Source: Allobosea sp. BH3
GTDB taxonomy: Bacteria > Pseudomonadota > Alphaproteobacteria > Rhizobiales > Beijerinckiaceae
NCBI RefSeq assembly: GCF_025499465.1
Contig: NZ_JAIMCA010000003.1
Coordinates: 767,443-831,442, forward strand
DNA: 64,000 nucleotides
Direction of reading: 5' to 3'
The position numbers and the translations under genes were made by a program. Below, piece after piece: positions 37,308 through 46,399 of the stretch. The first letter of the stretch is position 1. Every line of letters begins with the position of its first letter. The notes under the pieces were generated by a model that made no database searches, was not told where the DNA came from, and worked only from the letters and a program-made list of their open reading frames with translations.

Positions 37308-38393
37308 ATGCCCATCCAGATCCCCGTGACCCGCACGACAAACCCGAAGCCCATCCCGGCCGATGTCGGCCGCAGCTTCGGCGACTATTTCACCGATCAC
37401 ATGTTCCTGATGGACTACGACAGCGCGAAGGGCTGGCACGATCATCGCATCGTGCCCTTCGACGCAGTGACGCTGCATCCCTCCGCCTCCGCCATTCAGT
37501 ACGGGCAGGCCATCTTCGACGGACACAAGGCCTATCGCTGCGATGACGGTGCGATCCGCCTCTTTCGCCCCCACGCCCATCTGGACCGCCTCAACGGCTC
37601 GGCGGCGCGCCTATGCATGCCGGCCGTCGACAAGGACGACGTGCTGGAAGGCCTGCTCCGGCTCGTGGACCTCGATCGCGATTGGGTCCCGCATCAGCAG
37701 GGCACGGCTCTCTATGTCCGCGAGACAATGATCGGGACCGAGGGCTTCATGGCCGTGCGCCCGGCCGCCCGCTACACCTTCATGATCTTCCTCTCGCCGG
37801 TCGGCTCCTATTATTCCGAGGGCAGCGCTCCGGTCAGCATCCTGGCCTCCGAAACGCATGTGCGGGCGGCGCGCGGCGGCATCGGCTCGGCCAAGGCCGC
37901 CGCCAACTACAGCGCCAGCCTGATGGCCAGCGAACAGGCCAAGGCGGCGGGCCACACCCAGGTGCTCTGGCTCGACAGCGTCGAGCGTCGCTTCCTCGAG
38001 GAAGTCGGCACGATGAACGTGATGCTGCGTATCGGCAACGAGATCGTCACCCCGCCGCTGAGCGACTCGATTCTGCCGGGCGTCACCCGCGACACCGCGC
38101 TGACGCTGCTGCGCGAATGGGGCGAGACCGTCAGCGAGCGCCCGATCGCCATCGACGAGGTCATGGCGGGCATTCGCAGCGGCGAGATCGAGGAGGTCTG
38201 GGGGCTCGGCACGGCGGCCGTCGTCTCGCCGATCGGCCAGCTGACCTATCGCGGGGAAACGCTGACCGTCGGAGGGGGAAAGACCGGATCCGTCACCTCG
38301 AGGCTCTACGCCGAGATCACGAAGCTGCATCGTCGGCCCGACAACGATCCGCACGGATGGTCAGTCCTCGTCGACGGCTCCGGAGCGGCGTGA
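37308..38393 (+). CDS. Class IV PLP aminotransferase (branched-chain type)
   Basis: 361 aa from ATG 37308. AIQYGQAIFDGHKAYRCDDG, FRPHAHLDRLNGSAARLCMP, the PLP lysine in RGGIGSAKAAANYSAS, EEVGTMNVMLRIG and the phosphate-binding SDSILPGVTRDTAL are those of BCAT group II. It moves amino groups between branched-chain or related amino acids and 2-oxoglutarate. The 17-bp gap to the deacylase and overlap with the SDR gene suggest it handles the amino acid freed by the deacylase. Confidence 0.9.
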   Translation: MPIQIPVTRTTNPKPIPADVGRSFGDYFTDHMFLMDYDSAKGWHDHRIVPFDAVTLHPSASAIQYGQAIFDGHKAYRCDDGAIRLFRPHAHLDRLNGSAARLCMPAVDKDDVLEGLLRLVDLDRDWVPHQQGTALYVRETMIGTEGFMAVRPAARYTFMIFLSPVGSYYSEGSAPVSILASETHVRAARGGIGSAKAAANYSASLMASEQAKAAGHTQVLWLDSVERRFLEEVGTMNVMLRIGNEIVTPPLSDSILPGVTRDTALTLLREWGETVSERPIAIDEVMAGIRSGEIEEVWGLGTAAVVSPIGQLTYRGETLTVGGGKTGSVTSRLYAEITKLHRRPDNDPHGWSVLVDGSGAA

Positions 38394-38395
38394 GC

Positions 38396-39196
38396 ATGGT
38401 CGCGACGACGGTCGCAAGCGCTGGAATTTCGCTGGCGGGACTGTTCTCGCTGGCGGGCGACATCGCCCTGGTGACAGGCGCGGGGCGCGGTCTGGGCTTC
38501 GAGATCGCCCGGGCCATGGCGGCTGCCGGCGCGACCGTCATTCTGTCGGGACGCGACGCCGACCGCCTCGGCCAGGCGGCGGACACGATCGCGAACGAAG
38601 GCGGCAAGGCCATCGCCCTGCCTTTCGACATGACGGACGCCGAACAGACGCGCGCCGCCTTTGCGGCAATCGCGCGCGACCATGGCGGGCTCGACATCGT
38701 CGTCAGCAATGCCGGCATGCGCAACCGCAAGCCGCTCGAGCAGTTTAGCGACGCCGAGCTGTCGGAGATGGTCGAGGTCAATCTCGTCGCGACCTATCGG
38801 CTGGCTCGCGAGGCGGCCCGCCTCATGCGCGAGCGCCAAAAAGGGCGCCTCATCATCGTCACCTCGATTGCCGGCCATGTCGCGCGGCCGAACGATGCCG
38901 TCTACGCCGGCTGCAAGCACGGCCTGACCGGCATGATGCGCGCGCTGGCAGCGGAATACGGCCCGCACGGCATCACCAGCAACGCAATCGCGCCGGGCGT
39001 CTTCGCGACCGAAGCCAACGAGGCGCTGCTGGCCGCGCCGGAAACGGCGGCGGCTCTCTCCGGGCGCTCCTTTCTCGGCCGGCTGGGTCGACCCGCGGAA
39101 ATCGCCGGCGCAGCGGTCTTCCTGGCCTCGCCCGCCGCATCCTTCATCACGGGCCACGTGCTGACCATCGACGGAGGGCTGACAGCGAAGATGTAG
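38396..39196 (+). CDS. Short-chain dehydrogenase/reductase
   Basis: 266 aa. Cofactor motif LVTGAGRGLGFEIARAMAAA, VSNAGMRN, catalytic Ser in IIVTSIAGHVARP and YxxxK as VYAGCKHGL, and the C-terminal LASPAASFITGHVLTIDGGL. Expected to oxidise or reduce a hydroxyl/keto group with NAD(P)H. The ATG at 38396 is chosen; a GTG at 38390 inside the upstream stop (GTGA) would couple translation with the aminotransferase. Confidence 0.9.
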   Translation: MVATTVASAGISLAGLFSLAGDIALVTGAGRGLGFEIARAMAAAGATVILSGRDADRLGQAADTIANEGGKAIALPFDMTDAEQTRAAFAAIARDHGGLDIVVSNAGMRNRKPLEQFSDAELSEMVEVNLVATYRLAREAARLMRERQKGRLIIVTSIAGHVARPNDAVYAGCKHGLTGMMRALAAEYGPHGITSNAIAPGVFATEANEALLAAPETAAALSGRSFLGRLGRPAEIAGAAVFLASPAASFITGHVLTIDGGLTAKM

Positions 39197-39342
39197 CGCG
39201 TCGCAAACCCAGATCGGAGACCATGCAAGTTATTGAAAATAATAATCTATTCTCAAGACAAATTCTGAATCTCATCAAGTCAAAAACAGTCCGGAAAACC
39301 GGCGAGGCGGAACGGTAGTCGACATCTTTCGTGGAGATAGAC

Positions 39343-41130
39343 ATGAACAGCTCGGAACTGCAGACCCTAATCGACGATGTGAAGGCTGGTGGCTTGTCGC
39401 GCCGCGGGTTTCTCCAGCGCGTCGCGGCCGTGGGCATCGCGGCCCCCATGGCGAGCCAGATGCTGCTGTGGAACGGCGTCGCCATGGCGCAGAGCAAGCA
39501 TCAGTACAAGCCGACCAAGGCCGGCGGCGGCGGCCCGCTCAAGATCCTGATCTGGCAGGCGCCGACGCTGCTCAACCCGCATTTCGCCAGCGGCGGCAAG
39601 GACCAGGAAGCCTCGCGCATCTTCTATGAGCCGCTCGCCGGCTGGGACGAGGAAGGCAATCTCGTCGCACAGCTGGCCGCCGAGATTCCGACCCGGGCAA
39701 ACAACGGCCTCGCCGCGGACGGCTTGAGCGTGACGTGGAAGCTGAAGCCGGGCGTCAAATGGCATGACGGCAAGCCCTTCACCGCCGACGATGTCGTCTT
39801 CAACTGGGAATACGCCTCCGATCCGGAGACCGCTGCGGTCACCTCAGGTGCCTACAAGGACGTCAAGGTCGAGAAGATCGACGGGCTCACCGTGAAGGTC
39901 ACCTTCAAGGAGCCAACGCCGTTCTGGGCAGATGCCTTCGTCGGCGTCGCCGGCGTCATCATCCCGAAGCATCATTTCGGCGAGTACAAGGGCGCGAAAT
40001 CGCGCGAGGCGCCCGCGAATTTGAAGCCGATCGGCACCGGGCCCTACAAATTCGTGGACTTCAAGCCGGGCGACATCCTCACCGCCGAGCGCTTCACGGA
40101 TTATCACGTCAAGAACCAGCCCTTCTTCGACACGCTCGAATTCAAGGGCGGCGGCGACTCCGTCTCCGCAGCACGCGCCGTGCTGCAGACCGGCGAATAC
40201 GACTACGCCTGGAGCCTGCAGGTCGAGGACGAGGTCCTCAAGCGCATGGAGACCGGCGGCCGCGGCAAGGTACTCTCCGTGCCCAGCGGCAATGTCGAAT
40301 TCATCATCCTGAACACGACCGACCCGTGGACCGAGGTCGACGGCGAGCGCTCCAGCGTCAAGACCAAGCACCCGACCTTGTCGGATCCGAAGGTCCGCGA
40401 GGCGATCAACCTGCTGCTCGACCGCGACTCGGTCGAAAAGTTCATCTATGGCCGTGGCGGCGTCGCGACCGCGAGCTTCGTCAACGAGCCGAAGCGCTTC
40501 AAGTCGGCCAGGCTCAAATACGAGTTCAACATCGACAAGGCCAACAAGATCCTCGACGAGGCCGGCTACAAGCGCGGCGGCGACGGCATCCGCGAGAAGG
40601 ATGGCAAGAAGCTCAAATACGTCTTCCAGACATCGATCAACGCTCCCCGCCAGAAGACGCAGGCCATCATCAAGCAGGCCTGCCAGAAGGCCGGCATCGA
40701 CCTGGAGCTCAAGGCTGTCGCCGCCTCGACATTCTTCTCATCGGATGTCGCGAACCCCGACACCTACACCAAGCTCTATGTCGACATGGAGATGTACACG
40801 CAGACGCAGCCGCAGCCGGATCCCGAGCGCTTCCTCAACCAGTGCGTCTCCTGGGAAATCGCCAGCAAGGAGAACAAGTGGCTGGGCCGCAACATCTCGC
40901 GCTACTCGGACCCTGCCGCGGACGAGGCCTACAAGGCCGCACAGAAGGAACTCGACCCGGCCAAGCGCGCCGCGCTGCTGATCAAGGTCAACGAGATCTT
41001 CTGCGAGGCCCATGTCCTGCTACCGCTGATCGCACGCACGCGCATCGCTGCAGCGGAAAACGGGCTGGTTCCCAATTATAGCGGCTGGGATGTGGACACC
41101 TGGAGCCTAGCCAGCTGGTATCGGGCCTGA
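39343..41130 (+). CDS. Tat-exported ABC solute-binding protein, peptide/nickel family 5
   Basis: 595 aa, start at 39343 with GGAGA upstream. The N-terminus has a twin-arginine signal (LSRRGFLQRVAAVGIAAPMA, cleavage near VAMAQS). The mature part has LVAQLAAEIPTRANNG, KPGVKWHDGKPFTADDVVFN, PIGTGPYKFVDFKPGD and the family-5 dipeptide/opine-binding layout. No permease or ATPase of this class is nearby, so it is an orphan binding protein. A hairpin follows the stop at 41139-41171. Confidence 0.92.
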   Translation: MNSSELQTLIDDVKAGGLSRRGFLQRVAAVGIAAPMASQMLLWNGVAMAQSKHQYKPTKAGGGGPLKILIWQAPTLLNPHFASGGKDQEASRIFYEPLAGWDEEGNLVAQLAAEIPTRANNGLAADGLSVTWKLKPGVKWHDGKPFTADDVVFNWEYASDPETAAVTSGAYKDVKVEKIDGLTVKVTFKEPTPFWADAFVGVAGVIIPKHHFGEYKGAKSREAPANLKPIGTGPYKFVDFKPGDILTAERFTDYHVKNQPFFDTLEFKGGGDSVSAARAVLQTGEYDYAWSLQVEDEVLKRMETGGRGKVLSVPSGNVEFIILNTTDPWTEVDGERSSVKTKHPTLSDPKVREAINLLLDRDSVEKFIYGRGGVATASFVNEPKRFKSARLKYEFNIDKANKILDEAGYKRGGDGIREKDGKKLKYVFQTSINAPRQKTQAIIKQACQKAGIDLELKAVAASTFFSSDVANPDTYTKLYVDMEMYTQTQPQPDPERFLNQCVSWEIASKENKWLGRNISRYSDPAADEAYKAAQKELDPAKRAALLIKVNEIFCEAHVLLPLIARTRIAAAENGLVPNYSGWDVDTWSLASWYRA

Positions 41131-41607
41131 AGACATCTGGTCCACGCGAGGCGCGTCGCTTCGCGTGGACCGTCATGGCCTGCGATGCCGTATCAGTAGC
41201 ATCTTACGAAATCGCGTCCCTTGCCGGGCAAGCGGTGGGGCCACCAGAAGACTTCCTGAAGGGCCAAAGTGGACCAGCTCCGGGTGGTAGCTAAGGGGCC
41301 ATTCCGGTCGCGGACGCCACTATCGGGCTTTAGCTCACGGGCCGTTACCGGACATAACAGAGCAAATTCGGCAAAATCGGATCCGTCTAGATCTCGATGT
41401 CTTATCGAGCGACGGGAATGGCTGGTGCATGCGCGTCGTCTGCATCACTTCGCTCTGATCCGGCGCCACTGGCCTCAGCCGGATCCGCCGAAACGGGCAC
41501 CGTTCGTTTCGGCATTTGCAATCAATTGTAAGCTCCGGGAGGCGGCCTCTCCCATTCGCAACGCCCTGTCATTCAGCGGAGGCTCCCGAAATCCTAGAGC
41601 GAAGTAG
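41131..41607. other. Intergenic region at the left edge of the unusual cassette
   Basis: 477 bp without a convincing gene. It starts with a 15-bp stem hairpin (GGTCCACGCGAGGCG at 41139-41153 with CGCTTCGCGTGGACC at 41157-41171, one G-T pair), probably a 3' end signal of the binding-protein gene. No tRNA, att-like direct repeat or integrase trace was seen. The promoter of the next four genes should lie here. Confidence 0.45.
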
Positions 41608-42351
41608 ATGAGGCATTGCGTTACGGCATCCCCCTCGTTCAAAGTGGCGCTACATGCCCTAACGGAATGCGCCGTGATCCAAGCCGATAACTTCAAATGC
41701 CCTGTGCTGGTAACGGGAGAATGGGTCCGGCTTGACGAGCAGGAACTGCAGATCGCATCGCAGCTTCTTCAAACGAACCGCAGCCGTTGGTGGAATCCGT
41801 CATATCTCGAGCCGATACGCCGTGGCCGTGCGCTACAACTGCCCTTCTATGGCGATGATTGGAACCTGATCGAGGTCGAGGCCCGGACGGTCGACGGCTA
41901 CGGCGCTTGCGCATTTATCATCGGCGACGGCAGGTTTGTTCCGGTGACGGGCAGTTCGCCCGCCATTCACGATCTCAACGAGCGGCTATCGCCTCGTCTA
42001 GACGCCGATTCGGTCCACCAGTCGGCCTATCTCAAGTTCTTCACCGGTGTCGTCTGGGGCGCTAGCGGCCCCTTTAACATCGTGGAGACGGCCGGCGAGG
42101 CCGCGACGCTATTACTTTCGACCGAGGCGCTGAAGGTAGAACCGTTGAGATCCGAACCAGCCGAGCACGGGCTGACCTGGCACGCGAACGTCATCTACGG
42201 ATCGCAGCTCAGCAACGCTGCTTTCCGGATCGATGCGTCCGGAAAGGTCGAGATGCTCGAAGATCACGAGCTAGTCACCGGCCAGTCGCGCGTTGCGATA
42301 AGGCCGCCGCTACGCGTCGTTCCTTTTCGAAACCCTGGAGCGATCGAGTGA
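41608..42351 (+). CDS. Unknown protein A of the four-gene cassette
   Basis: 247 aa, not recognised. There is no signal peptide or membrane helix. Residues ~57-247 (for example ACAFIIGDGRFVPVTGSSPA, YLKFFTGVVWGASGPFNIVE, LTWHANVIYGSQLSNAAFRI) align by eye with the C-terminal ~200 residues of protein D at 46396. The module is rich in beta strands and small aromatic motifs (GPF, TW). The stop overlaps the GTG start of the coupling-ATPase gene (GTGA), so the two are coupled. The first ATG is used as start; a GTG at 41674 is possible. Base composition is lower in GC than the flanks. Confidence 0.75.
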   Translation: MRHCVTASPSFKVALHALTECAVIQADNFKCPVLVTGEWVRLDEQELQIASQLLQTNRSRWWNPSYLEPIRRGRALQLPFYGDDWNLIEVEARTVDGYGACAFIIGDGRFVPVTGSSPAIHDLNERLSPRLDADSVHQSAYLKFFTGVVWGASGPFNIVETAGEAATLLLSTEALKVEPLRSEPAEHGLTWHANVIYGSQLSNAAFRIDASGKVEMLEDHELVTGQSRVAIRPPLRVVPFRNPGAIE

Positions 42352-43835
42352 CGTCCTTGTCAGAAGCCTTCACGTCTCTCGGCCCTCGCCTTCCCGAAGC
42401 GCTTGATACCCCCGATATCCTTGTGGGCTGGTCGCTGGAGCACGAGCATCGCCGCCAGCCTATCGGCTTCCATTTCGGGGACCCCAACACGTCGCCCAGG
42501 CATGGCTTTCTGGACCCGGTCCTGCTCAGCGGTGAGGGGCACCTCGTCACGATTGCCCCGACCGGCGCCGGAAAGGGTGTCAGCGCGATCATCCCCACAC
42601 TTCTGCGCTTCGGCGGACCGATCATCGTCATCGATCCAAAAGGGGAGAATGTGATGGTGACGGCCCGGCGGCGTCGGGAGCTCGGGCAGCAGGTCATCGT
42701 GATTGACCCGATGGGCATTACCGGCTTCACCAGCGACTGTCTGAACCCCCTTGATGCGATTCAGGCCTTCGGCGCGGGAGACGTCGACGATACCGCCGCG
42801 CTGGTCTCGGCCCTCTTCGCCGAGTACGTCGATCCTCGAGACGCATTCTGGTCCAACCGAGCGCAGGACCTGATCATCGGCGTCATTCTTTACGTCTTGG
42901 CCGACGAACCGCAGGAGCAGCGCCATCTCGGCAGGGTCCGGGAGATCGTCAGCGCCCTGGCGGCGGACACGGAGACGGTCGCGCAAATGCTGTCCAATTC
43001 GAGCCACCCAGAAGCTCAGATGATTGGCCGCAGCATCCGCAGCCCCGCCGAGCAGACGATGGGAGGAATCGTGAGCTTCGCTCTCGATGGCCTCGGCTTC
43101 CTCCGCGGGGGTGAGGTGCTCGAATCCGTGGCCTCCTCAACCTTCGATATGGCTGCGGTCACATCCGGCGAGCCCCTGTCGATCTACCTGGTGCTGCCGC
43201 CGAACAAGCTTGAGTCCCATGGCGGCTTGCTAAGGCTCTGGATCGGCGCGTTGATGAGCGCACTCGTGCGGCGGCGCGGCAAGCCGCCGCGTCCTACTCT
43301 GTTCATGCTCGACGAAGCGGCGCAGCTCGGGACCCTACCGCAGTTGCGCCAGGCCATGACGCTGATGCGCGGGTATGGCGTGCAGACCTGGAGTTTTTGG
43401 CAGGATGTGACCCAAATTCAGAGACTTTATGCGGGCGACTGGCCAACTATGCTGAGCAATTGCAAGGTTATCCAGGCCTTTGGCGCAAACAATATCCTGG
43501 CGGCCCGCGGCATCGCGGAAGTCACTGGTTTTGCGACTCCCTTCGCCATTCTCGATCTTGAGCCGGAGGAAATGATCCTGCAGATCGCAGGTGACGAGCC
43601 GGTCATCGCCCGCAAGCCGAACTACCTCTCGGACCCTGCCTTCGCCGGTCAAGCCGATCCGAACCCGTTCTATCTCGCGCAACCACCGGAACTCGTCATG
43701 CGTCGGCAGCCCAGCCGATGGTATCAGCGCCCCGCCAGTACCGACACCGCATCCGCGCCGGATACGGCGGAGCTTGCCCGTAGGCTGAGCGCCAGCCTGC
43801 GCGGTCGCGCATCCAAAGTGCCACCAGCTGGATGA
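42348..43835 (+). CDS. VirD4/TraG-like coupling ATPase without membrane anchor (protein B)
   Basis: 495 aa with GTG start. Hallmarks of type IV coupling proteins: Walker A VTIAPTGAGKGVSAIIP (~68-84), PIIVIDPKGENVMVTARRRR, LNPLDAI, DAFWSNRAQDLIIGVILYVL, Walker B TLFMLDEAAQLGTLPQLRQA (~317-336) and the WQDVTQIQRLYAGDWPTML segment. VirD4 proteins normally begin with two membrane helices; here the N-terminus (MTSLSEAFTSLGPRLPEALD) is soluble. No relaxase or T4SS channel gene is nearby. A hexameric motor working on DNA or on a protein substrate is plausible. Confidence 0.9.
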   Translation: MTSLSEAFTSLGPRLPEALDTPDILVGWSLEHEHRRQPIGFHFGDPNTSPRHGFLDPVLLSGEGHLVTIAPTGAGKGVSAIIPTLLRFGGPIIVIDPKGENVMVTARRRRELGQQVIVIDPMGITGFTSDCLNPLDAIQAFGAGDVDDTAALVSALFAEYVDPRDAFWSNRAQDLIIGVILYVLADEPQEQRHLGRVREIVSALAADTETVAQMLSNSSHPEAQMIGRSIRSPAEQTMGGIVSFALDGLGFLRGGEVLESVASSTFDMAAVTSGEPLSIYLVLPPNKLESHGGLLRLWIGALMSALVRRRGKPPRPTLFMLDEAAQLGTLPQLRQAMTLMRGYGVQTWSFWQDVTQIQRLYAGDWPTMLSNCKVIQAFGANNILAARGIAEVTGFATPFAILDLEPEEMILQIAGDEPVIARKPNYLSDPAFAGQADPNPFYLAQPPELVMRRQPSRWYQRPASTDTASAPDTAELARRLSASLRGRASKVPPAG

Positions 43836-43927
43836 GCGCCGCCCCACCTCTATTTGCGTCGACAGTCGCCTGTCTTATCGCCGCGTTACGAGTTGAGATG
43901 TGAAAGCTGGACGAGGCTGCGTTAGAG

Positions 43928-46399
43928 ATGATTGTAGAATCATGGACGCTCGCTGCAGCGGCTGAGGCGCTTCAGAAATGCGGCTCGATGCTCGGCCTCC
44001 CTCTGGCCATTCCGGCGGTCAAGGACTGGGCAAATGGCTGCCTGAAGCGCGGGATGATCGGCAGAAGCCGGCCGGTCAACCATGATCTGGTGCGGGGAAT
44101 CCGGACAGCGCATCTGGGGGCCGTTCGTGCGGTGCTCGACGACCACAGAAGACTGGTCGATGCAGTCGATGCAATGGGGCAGCATGCCCGGGACGAGGAG
44201 CGCTCATTCAATTCGAGCGTCAAGGCGTTCCTCGATGAGCGCCTCAAGGTGTTCGACGCCAATACCCTGCGCGAGGACGCGCTGACCTTCGACGATATCG
44301 ATCGCGTGCTGGGCCATGTCATCGATCCGCGTACCGAGGCGCTTTATGACCAGCCGGACAATCGCGACGGTCTCAAAGCGCGGCTCCTCGAAGACAGCAG
44401 GCGGGCGCGCGCCGAAGCTGTCGAGCGCGCGCTGGCAGAAATTCAGGCGACTACAGGACGACCATGTCCAGACCTTTTCGGCAGCGTCTTCCGCGGCGAC
44501 CATGGCTGCGGCTGGTACGACGTGTTCGCGCTCTATATCGCCGAAGAGATCAAGACGAACCCACGTTTCCAGGCGATCTTCTTCGCAGCCGAGTTCGTCG
44601 ATCTCAAGCGTGCCGTCGCCGGCATCGATGACGAGATCAAGAAAGCGCTCGCGGTATTTCCCCAGCTGCAAGACGCCCAGAACGAGATCCGGTCCTCGCT
44701 CGGGCGCGTCGAAGGACTGCTCCGCAGCATTCACGAGTCCATTTGCCTGAACCAGATGAGGGGGCTGACATGGCCCCGTATCGATAAGGCCGAGCTCGGA
44801 CATGCGGGCGCCGACCCGCAACACATGAGATTCAGCTTCAAATTCGCCATCGACGAACTGCAGGGGCGGGCCAAGGATTTCGCGGAGGTCGAAGCCGTCC
44901 TGTTCGGCGAATCCGCCAGCAGCGACGGCGGCATCCGCAGGTCTTTCCGATGGCACGCGATCTGTGGCGACGGGGGCTCCGGCAAAAGCCGTTTCGCGAT
45001 GGAACTTCTCGAGCGTCATCGACAGCGCTGGCCAGCCAGCGGGTTCGTGCAGGCCTTCGCGATCGACGGCAAAGGCGCCGCGCTGTGGCCGGTGGGCGAG
45101 CACCCGGCGATCCTGGTGATCGACTATGCGGCCGCCCATCCGGGAACCATGGAGTTTCTCGAGGGCCTAGCCATCCGGGCGCAGAACCATGAGCTGAAAT
45201 CGCCGGTGCGCGTCGTGCTGATCGAACGCAATGCGAATGACCCGCTCTTCTCGAAGCTGAAAGGCGCTGCGGCGCATGAATGCCTGCGGATTGCAGCCCC
45301 GCAGAATATCCATCGTCTTGCCGCGCTTTCGGATAAGGATCTTGTTCGGTTGATGCGCAACCGGGCCGCTGATGCGCCCGTGGCACAGAGCGACAGCGAG
45401 TTGCTCGAAGTGTTGCGTGAGTATGACAAGGCCTGCCGTCCGCTCTTTGCGGCCATCGTCGCCGATTTCCTGTTCGCGCGAATGCTGCCGGAGGTCGATC
45501 AGGACGCGACTGCCGAGGACAAGAGGCTTGCCCTGTTCAGCACGCTGATCGAGCGTGAACGCGAAATCTGGCTCGATCGCCTGGCGGCTTCCCGCGGCGA
45601 CCGGCTCGCCGCCGAGGAGAGCCGCGATCAGCATGAAAGGCTCGTCGCCGCGGCAACCCTCGTCCGAGGGCTAGATCGCCGTGCATTTCACAACCTGTCG
45701 ACGGCGGGTAAGACGTCCTATGACCTCGGAGCCGCACATTGGCCTCGCCCTGTAGACGAGGCGCTCTACCAGTCGATCACGGGGTCGAGCGGGGGCGCAG
45801 GGCAGTTGGCGCCACTCGTGCCGGACCTGATCGGCGAGCGCCTCGTGCTCGATCTGCTCGCTCCCGCAGGCGACCGGCCCGTTGACCCCCTGATCTGGGC
45901 TGACCGCGCCGATTGGCTGAGGCAGACGGCGTGGATACTCTCTCCCTGGGATGTCGCCTTCTTCGCGCGGCTCTGCTTTCAGGACTATCCCAGGACCACA
46001 GCAGCGCTCGATTATCTCCTTCCAGCTGCGGGGACCCTAGATCCGGTCGTCATATCGGCTCTCGTCCGCGGCCTGATCGTGGATATGGCGGAAGCCCGCA
46101 AGGATGAGACACCCTCTCAGGAGGATCTCGAAGCCGCCTTCGCGGTTTACGACCGTTTCGAGAGTCAGCTTCTAGCCGCTGCCCCCGGCAACGAGGCCGT
46201 GGCGCGGAATCTGGCCGCCAGCCTGCAGCAGCTGGCCAATTTCGCCGGTCGCGCGGTGAACAAACATATCAATTACGAGTACGCCGACCACGATGCAAAG
46301 CTTCGGGCAATGTCCGCTGGCAGCGATCCGACCACCGACCGAAAGGGGGGCGCAACGAGCCTTTCGGGCAGCTTCGACAGCGCGCAGGGACAGCCATGA
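43928..46399 (+). CDS. Large P-loop NTPase, STAND-like (protein C)
   Basis: 823 aa, not recognised as a named family. An N-terminal helical region (~1-280) is followed by FAEVEAVLFGES and then Walker A AICGDGGSGKSRFAMELLER (G347-S354), Walker B AILVIDYAAAHPG (~394-406) and a sensor-like VRVVLIERNAND (~427-438). After this come helical segments to the end. The layout (linker, NTPase, helices) is that of STAND/AP-ATPase-type signalling proteins. There is no membrane helix. It starts 92 bp after gene B and overlaps gene D by ATGA. Confidence 0.8.
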   Translation: MIVESWTLAAAAEALQKCGSMLGLPLAIPAVKDWANGCLKRGMIGRSRPVNHDLVRGIRTAHLGAVRAVLDDHRRLVDAVDAMGQHARDEERSFNSSVKAFLDERLKVFDANTLREDALTFDDIDRVLGHVIDPRTEALYDQPDNRDGLKARLLEDSRRARAEAVERALAEIQATTGRPCPDLFGSVFRGDHGCGWYDVFALYIAEEIKTNPRFQAIFFAAEFVDLKRAVAGIDDEIKKALAVFPQLQDAQNEIRSSLGRVEGLLRSIHESICLNQMRGLTWPRIDKAELGHAGADPQHMRFSFKFAIDELQGRAKDFAEVEAVLFGESASSDGGIRRSFRWHAICGDGGSGKSRFAMELLERHRQRWPASGFVQAFAIDGKGAALWPVGEHPAILVIDYAAAHPGTMEFLEGLAIRAQNHELKSPVRVVLIERNANDPLFSKLKGAAAHECLRIAAPQNIHRLAALSDKDLVRLMRNRAADAPVAQSDSELLEVLREYDKACRPLFAAIVADFLFARMLPEVDQDATAEDKRLALFSTLIEREREIWLDRLAASRGDRLAAEESRDQHERLVAAATLVRGLDRRAFHNLSTAGKTSYDLGAAHWPRPVDEALYQSITGSSGGAGQLAPLVPDLIGERLVLDLLAPAGDRPVDPLIWADRADWLRQTAWILSPWDVAFFARLCFQDYPRTTAALDYLLPAAGTLDPVVISALVRGLIVDMAEARKDETPSQEDLEAAFAVYDRFESQLLAAAPGNEAVARNLAASLQQLANFAGRAVNKHINYEYADHDAKLRAMSAGSDPTTDRKGGATSLSGSFDSAQGQP

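Noticed and set aside
30887..39196. Full ectoine degradation cluster
   Set aside because: The transaminase and semialdehyde dehydrogenase of the Doe/Eut pathway are missing and the aminotransferase is of another class, so only partial likeness is claimed.
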